Source: CAYPHA01 sp964410215 (GTDB taxonomy: Bacteria; Calditrichota; Calditrichia; Calditrichales; CAYPHA01). From it: a stretch of 64,000 bases of DNA. Both the position numbers and the translations under genes were made by a program. Under the pieces are notes generated by a model, which saw nothing but the letters and a program-made list of their open reading frames with translations, was not told where the DNA came from and made no database searches. Shown here piece by piece: positions 59,064 through 64,000 of the stretch; the first letter of the stretch is position 1; every line of letters begins with the position of its first letter. The stretch is from the NCBI GenBank assembly GCA_964410215.1, contig CAYPHA010000010.1:1-64000 (forward strand), written 5' to 3'.

Positions 59064-60701
59064 TTACCAGAATACCGTATACAGAAATGCCAGAATGATT
59101 ACAATAATATAAGCACTTATATTAAACACCCTTCCCGTTTTGAAAGTTTCTGCCGTCAGGATGATAGCTTTTGGATCATCATCGTTCCGGGAAGTGCTGA
59201 TACTGATACCGGCAATAAGGACCATCGTAATCAGCAGCGTATAGAACATCTGGTCCATCCATGGCAGATCCACCGCCGGTAATTTCAATAACAGGGCCAC
59301 CGGTATGGACGCGATAACGCCGTATATTGCTCCTCTGCTGTTTGTTTTTTTCCAGAATAATCCCATCAAAAATACAGCAAGAATACCGGGGCTGACCAGC
59401 CCGGTATATTCCTGGATATACTGGAACATCTGGGGGACATTTCCCAGAAGCGGCGCAACAAACCCGGCTATAACGAGTGCAACACCCGCTGTAATTCTAC
59501 CCGTATTTACAATCGTTCTTTCCGAGGCGTCGGGACGGATATACGGTTTAAAAATGTCCATCGTAAAAATCGTCGATGTGGAATTCAGCATGGAGGCCAG
59601 CGAGGATACGATAGCAGCAACCAGAGCAGCGATAACAACGCCCTTCAGACCAACGGGTATGAAAACACTGATCAGCCAGGGTAAGGCTTTATCGTAATTT
59701 ATACTGCCGTCCACTTTGGTAAAGGCCTCATAAACGCCTGCGATTTCCGCTGTTCCTGCCGGCTGTGTGTACATGACATACGCGATAATTCCCGGTATCA
59801 CGACGATCAGGGGAATAATCAGTTTCAGAAAAGCGGCAAAAACCAGACCGCGCTGTGCTTCCTGAATCGATTTGGCAGCCAATGCCCGTTGAATGATATA
59901 CTGGTTAAATCCCCAGTAATACAAATTAGCAACCCACATTCCGCCAATTAACACGGCAATACCCGGCAGATTAAAATATTCCGGGTTACTTCGGTCCAGA
60001 ATCATATGAAACTTATCGGAAGCTACGGTATAGACATGGTCAAGCCCGTTGAAGAGACCCCCTTCCGGTGTGACATGCTGCAGAGCCAGAATCGTTGTGA
60101 TCAAACCGCCAATCACCAGCATCGCCACCTGCACGACATCAGTCCATGCCACCGCCGATAACCCGCCGTATAAAGAATAAGCGGCGGCGATCATGCTCAA
60201 TCCGATTATGGAATATATGATCAGACCGCCATCACCTGTTCCGACGATGGTGTCAATAGCCTTTGCCCCAAGAAACAATACAGACGTTAAATTCACGAAA
60301 ATGAACAGGGCGATCCAGAAAATGGCCAGAATCGTCTTGAGATTCGTATTGAACCGCTGTTCAATAAATTCCGGGATGGTATACAGTTTTTTTTCTATAA
60401 AAACGGGCATGAAATATTTTGCCACAAGAACGAGAGTAATCGCCGCCATCCATTCATAGGACGCAATAGCCAGCCCTATGGCAAATCCTGAACCGGACAT
60501 GCCGATGAACTGCTCTGCGGATATGTTCGCGGCAATAAGCGACGCGCCGATTGCCCACCAGGGCAGTGACTTTCCCGCCAGAAAATAATCTTCGGAATTC
60601 TTCTCATGCCCTTTTTTGCTGCGGGAAACCCATAATCCCAAACCTACAATGAACAGGATATACCCGAAAAAGACGATAAAATCCACTGTCGAAAACTGCA
60701 T
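59064..60701 (-). CDS. Sodium/solute symporter (SSS family), probable sugar transporter
   Basis: 545 residues, with GGGGA eight bases before the ATG. About 14 membrane helices are predicted. The SSS/SGLT features are seen: GASLIAANISAEQFIGMSGS (helix 2, Na+-linked region), LSAVAWTDVVQV, and ISSLASMLNSTSTIFTMDIF (the conserved SxxxxxxNSxSTIFT block of helix 9). The C-terminal region is short compared with eukaryotic SGLT. By position between the exported beta-galactosidase and galactokinase it most likely imports galactose with Na+. An alternative substrate such as lactose is less likely because the lacZ product carries a signal peptide. Confidence 0.93.
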   Translation of the reverse strand: MQFSTVDFIVFFGYILFIVGLGLWVSRSKKGHEKNSEDYFLAGKSLPWWAIGASLIAANISAEQFIGMSGSGFAIGLAIASYEWMAAITLVLVAKYFMPVFIEKKLYTIPEFIEQRFNTNLKTILAIFWIALFIFVNLTSVLFLGAKAIDTIVGTGDGGLIIYSIIGLSMIAAAYSLYGGLSAVAWTDVVQVAMLVIGGLITTILALQHVTPEGGLFNGLDHVYTVASDKFHMILDRSNPEYFNLPGIAVLIGGMWVANLYYWGFNQYIIQRALAAKSIQEAQRGLVFAAFLKLIIPLIVVIPGIIAYVMYTQPAGTAEIAGVYEAFTKVDGSINYDKALPWLISVFIPVGLKGVVIAALVAAIVSSLASMLNSTSTIFTMDIFKPYIRPDASERTIVNTGRITAGVALVIAGFVAPLLGNVPQMFQYIQEYTGLVSPGILAVFLMGLFWKKTNSRGAIYGVIASIPVALLLKLPAVDLPWMDQMFYTLLITMVLIAGISISTSRNDDDPKAIILTAETFKTGRVFNISAYIIVIILAFLYTVFW

Positions 60702-60789
60702 ACCAGATTCCCCTAGTTGATATAAAATTTACAAAGTATAGTAAATGTGCGATTTTGTTTCAACTTTCACTGAGAAATTTTCCCGATTG

Positions 60790-63700
60790 TTACCGTAATT
60801 GCCGGCTCAACTCCATTTCCGGCGTTTCATTACGAGAAAATCCGGCCATACGAAAGTGGTACCGATAGCTCTGCTCTTTCAACCGGAATTCCTCATGCGG
60901 CGCCGCATTCCAGCTCCAGCTGTCGTCACCGCCCAAGCCACTCTGCCGGTAATCGATGTTAACAAACACCTCGTCGTGTTTCGGAACAGCGAACAGGTAG
61001 CGCTTACCTTCTAATTCATCATTACGGTAATGTTTGGCTGTTACGTTGACGAGCGGTAATCCGGTAAATAATAAGCCGACCCCTTTGTCATTGGTCAGAC
61101 TGGCCCAGCGTACATCACTTTTATTTCCACTTTCCTGTGGACGTGAATAAGTAAAAAACTGATCATCCACGTCACCTTCATACACCCCCACATGCGCACC
61201 GTGTTTACGATCCCAGTAAGATTCATGCGGACCGCGTCCATACCATTTCATCTTGTCATAACCGGCAGGCATCACCATTTGCATGCCGAACCGCGGCATA
61301 ATGGCCCGTTTTTCCCGTGCCGTTTCATAGGCCATGCTGACGTCTACCACACCGGATGCATGAACCGTGTAGGTCACATCGAGTTCGGCATCGATAGCCC
61401 GTTCGGGCAGCTTTCCTTTAAACTGCACACTGATTTCCTTATCGGATACATTATCGATGTGCACTTCGCGAACCAGCCAGGTTTTGGCGGCATGCTTCCA
61501 GGCAAGAGCGTTTTCATATATCCGCCAGCCCAGCCGGTCATTGTCCACCGGTACGCGCCAGAAATCGGGTAACAACGGTTCCGCAACCATTTCGGAATCC
61601 TTGAAACGATATGATATCAGTGCACCCCGGGTCTTGCCAAACGCCACCCGGAACACCTCATTCCAAATCTGTATACGATTTCCGGCTTCTTCAAATTTCA
61701 GAGGTTTTGAATCGGATAGCACTCTCCTCACATCCGCTGTTTCCACCGGGATACGAAACTGTTCGTAGGCAAGTTCATGTCCTTTTGATCCCCAGGGTGT
61801 ATCCTCTTTTAACCGGAAGGAGAAATTAACCCAGTATTCGGCACCGGCTTGTGGTTTGTCGATTGAAACCGGCAGTTTCAGCTCACGACTTTCGCCAGCC
61901 TTCAAACCGCTGACATCCAGAGCCCCTGTTTTTAGCGACGTTGCATCTGCCATCAGCTCCCAGGATCCCTCGAGGTGATCGAGCGTTATAAAATCGTAAG
62001 CATTGACCAGGCGGAAAACATCTTTTTCAGGATTTACTGCCTTAACCTTCACAGGCTGCTGAAGATATTTCACTTCCATCAATCCCGGATGCGGCGTACG
62101 ATCGGCACTGACCAGACCGTTCATACAGAAATTGTCATCGGTAGCCACACCCGCCGGCCCATAGTCTCCGCCATAGGCGAAATATTCTTTTCCGTCCGCT
62201 GTCGTTTCCAGTAAGCCCTGGTCAACCCAATCCCAGATAAAGCCGCCCTGTAAAGACGGATATTTTTCAAAGGCTTCCCAGTATTTAAAAAGATTACCAT
62301 TACTGTTCCCCATCGCATGGGAATACTCACACAGAATCAGAGGACGATCGGGATCGGACTCGGCATATTCGATAATATGCTCCACCCGGCTGTACATGGG
62401 ACTGACGATATCCACATGCGGACGCCGGCCGGCGCGCTCATAGTGAACCGGACGGGACGGATCACGCCCTTTGATCCACTCGGAACAGGCTTCGAAGTTC
62501 GTTCCGTCTCCAGCTTCGTTTCCCATGGACCAGATAATCACGGATGGATGATTTTTGTCCCGTTCCACCATGGCCTGAATGCGCTCGAGATGCGCCTGTT
62601 TCCATTCCGGTTTATTAGCCAGTGTTTTATCCGGATCATAACCATAACCGTGTGACTCGATGTTCGCCTCATCGATCACATAGAGACCGTATTCATCACA
62701 GAGCGCGTACCAGATTGGATCGTTTGGATAATGACTGGTTCGCACGGCATTGATATTATTCTGCTTCATCAACATAATATCCTGAATCATTGACTCCCGG
62801 GTAACCACGTGTCCGCTAACCGGATCATGCTCATGACGGTTCACTCCTTTTAACAGTAGGGCTTTCCCGTTCACCAGAAGCTGTCCATTCGCTATTTTCA
62901 CGGTTCGAAATCCGACTTTTTGCCTGACAACCTGGAGAACAGTCCCGCCATCGTCCTTCAGCACCAGCACTAAATCGTATAACACCGGTTTCTCTGCGGA
63001 CCACGTTTTCACCTGTTTAACTTCTTCCCGAAACGTGACGGGTATCTCGGCACCGGCATCTAACGTCAGCGACTTTTCCATTTCGTATAATACATCCCGT
63101 CCGACATCAAAAAGCTTAGCTTCCAATGTAACAGCCTTTTTTCCTTCTTGTTTTTCATTCTGTAGGATAACCTCCGCATCCAGTTGTCCGTTACTGTAAT
63201 CGCTGCTCAGTTCCGTGTTCACAAACAGGTCCCTGAACCGAACGGATGGCGTTACAAACAGATAGACATCGCGCTCTATGCCGCTTAAACGCCAGAAATC
63301 CTGATCCTCCAGGTAGCTCCCGTCGCACCAGCGGAAGACCTGCAACGCCAGATCATTCTTACCCTCTTTGATATAGCGGGTTATATTAAACTCGGCCGGC
63401 ATTTTACTGTCTTCGTGGTAGCCGACTTTTTCCCCGTTTACCCAGATATAAAAGGCCGAATTAACCCCTGCAAAATGGATAAAAATCTGCCTATGCTTCC
63501 AGTTTTCAGGAATTTCGAAAACATGACGATACGATCCGACAGGATTAAAATCTTTTGGAACGAACGGCTGATTCATGGGGAACGGATACGGAACATTGGA
63601 ATAAATCGGATAATCATATCCGTGTCTCTGCCAGTCAGAAGGCACCGGCAGATCATCCCACTCACTGTAATCATAATCGGTATTATAAAAATCTTCGGGG

Positions 63701-63933
63701 CGCTGAGAGGGATTTTCCGACCAGTGAAATTTCCAGGTGCCGTTTAACAGGATGAAATTTTCTGATTTACGGATGTCACCTGCAAACGCTGCATCGACAT
63801 CTTCAAAAGGCTTCAGGGTGGCATGTGGTGGTTCCGTATTAATCTGATTAACCGCCGGATTTTCCCAGTCAACTGATTGTGAATACACCATTACAGATAA
63901 ACCCATTACTAAAAATGTGACATACTTTAACAT
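60790..63933 (-). CDS. Exported beta-galactosidase, glycoside hydrolase family 2
   Basis: 1047 residues, the usual LacZ length. A signal peptide is present (VTFLVMGLSVMVYSQ). Domain order is the standard one: sugar-binding N-terminal sandwich (VPSDWQRHGYDYPIYSNV, about 95-115), immunoglobulin-like domain, TIM barrel with acid/base Glu in IWSMGNEAGDG (about 470) and nucleophile Glu in ILCEYSHAMGNSNG (about 537), then the Bgal_small_N domain, with GRGPHESYWDRKHGA near the end. The next genes are symporter, galK and galE, all on the same strand. An upstream promoter falls outside or at the window edge. Confidence 0.96.
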   Translation of the reverse strand: MLKYVTFLVMGLSVMVYSQSVDWENPAVNQINTEPPHATLKPFEDVDAAFAGDIRKSENFILLNGTWKFHWSENPSQRPEDFYNTDYDYSEWDDLPVPSDWQRHGYDYPIYSNVPYPFPMNQPFVPKDFNPVGSYRHVFEIPENWKHRQIFIHFAGVNSAFYIWVNGEKVGYHEDSKMPAEFNITRYIKEGKNDLALQVFRWCDGSYLEDQDFWRLSGIERDVYLFVTPSVRFRDLFVNTELSSDYSNGQLDAEVILQNEKQEGKKAVTLEAKLFDVGRDVLYEMEKSLTLDAGAEIPVTFREEVKQVKTWSAEKPVLYDLVLVLKDDGGTVLQVVRQKVGFRTVKIANGQLLVNGKALLLKGVNRHEHDPVSGHVVTRESMIQDIMLMKQNNINAVRTSHYPNDPIWYALCDEYGLYVIDEANIESHGYGYDPDKTLANKPEWKQAHLERIQAMVERDKNHPSVIIWSMGNEAGDGTNFEACSEWIKGRDPSRPVHYERAGRRPHVDIVSPMYSRVEHIIEYAESDPDRPLILCEYSHAMGNSNGNLFKYWEAFEKYPSLQGGFIWDWVDQGLLETTADGKEYFAYGGDYGPAGVATDDNFCMNGLVSADRTPHPGLMEVKYLQQPVKVKAVNPEKDVFRLVNAYDFITLDHLEGSWELMADATSLKTGALDVSGLKAGESRELKLPVSIDKPQAGAEYWVNFSFRLKEDTPWGSKGHELAYEQFRIPVETADVRRVLSDSKPLKFEEAGNRIQIWNEVFRVAFGKTRGALISYRFKDSEMVAEPLLPDFWRVPVDNDRLGWRIYENALAWKHAAKTWLVREVHIDNVSDKEISVQFKGKLPERAIDAELDVTYTVHASGVVDVSMAYETAREKRAIMPRFGMQMVMPAGYDKMKWYGRGPHESYWDRKHGAHVGVYEGDVDDQFFTYSRPQESGNKSDVRWASLTNDKGVGLLFTGLPLVNVTAKHYRNDELEGKRYLFAVPKHDEVFVNIDYRQSGLGGDDSWSWNAAPHEEFRLKEQSYRYHFRMAGFSRNETPEMELSRQLR

Positions 63934-64000
63934 AATAACGCGTTCTCCTGATTCTGTTAAAAAATCTATTCATAAGACATGTGTCATTCTATTTATTCGT

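Overview
The window reads as chromosomal DNA of a Gram-negative (diderm) bacterium, probably from the Fibrobacteres-Chlorobi-Bacteroidetes assemblage or a neighbour such as Calditrichota or Ignavibacteria. The basis is the mix of Bacteroidetes-like YbeY, exported glycoside hydrolases, a PPi-type phosphofructokinase, very large multihaem cytochromes and a DUF6599/DUF362 pair. This placement is an inference from gene content; no rRNA or other phylogenetic marker is present. No tRNA, rRNA, CRISPR array, transposase or phage gene was seen. Coding density is very high and most genes lie on the minus strand in long, tightly packed runs.

Layout, left to right. (1) 1-5.7 kb: exported glycoside hydrolases GH31 (cut by the window edge), GH29 and a GH106-like enzyme, which together suggest a branched fucose/rhamnose-containing glycan. 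(2) 5.7-6.4 kb: three very small genes, one Cys-rich. (3) 6.4-15.8 kb: a housekeeping run with an SDR epimerase, Tag, a VWA membrane protein, TsaD, a YbbR protein, a SAM hydroxide adenosyltransferase, MutM, a TPR lipoprotein, a helical-repeat protein and an adenosine-specific kinase. (4) 15.9-28.2 kb: MauE/DoxX, rhodanese, SelB, a methyltransferase, a divergent PEP carboxykinase-like protein, an aminotransferase fused to a second P-loop domain of the same apparent class, flotillin, SelA and a CorC-type protein. (5) 28.3-37.3 kb: YbeY, a 7TM-HD phosphohydrolase, acyl-CoA dehydrogenase, a ClC channel, PanD, PilZ, DUF6599 and DUF362.

(6) 37.3-50.7 kb is the most unusual part. On the plus strand are hsp20, a sensor histidine kinase, an outer-membrane barrel and an NtrC-type sigma54 response regulator. 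On the minus strand is an apparent five-gene electron-conduit operon: membrane cytochrome b-like protein, 20-haem and 19-haem c-type cytochromes, outer-membrane barrel, and a membrane-anchored ferredoxin/flavin oxidoreductase. Divergent from it is a small exported protein with Ca-binding-like Asp-rich repeats. Three sigma54 (-24/-12) promoters are visible here, and two of them share a bipartite upstream element with identical internal spacing. I propose that the local two-component pair controls part of this region.

(7) 50.8-56.8 kb: a sialate O-acetylesterase-like protein, PilZ, PPi-type phosphofructokinase, an NifU/IscU-like scaffold and class II fructose-bisphosphate aldolase. (8) 56.8-63.9 kb: a lactose/galactoside operon, lacZ (exported GH2) - Na+/sugar symporter - galK - galE. 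Extracytoplasmic hydrolysis, uptake of galactose and the Leloir pathway together form a complete route into the glycolytic enzymes encoded next door.
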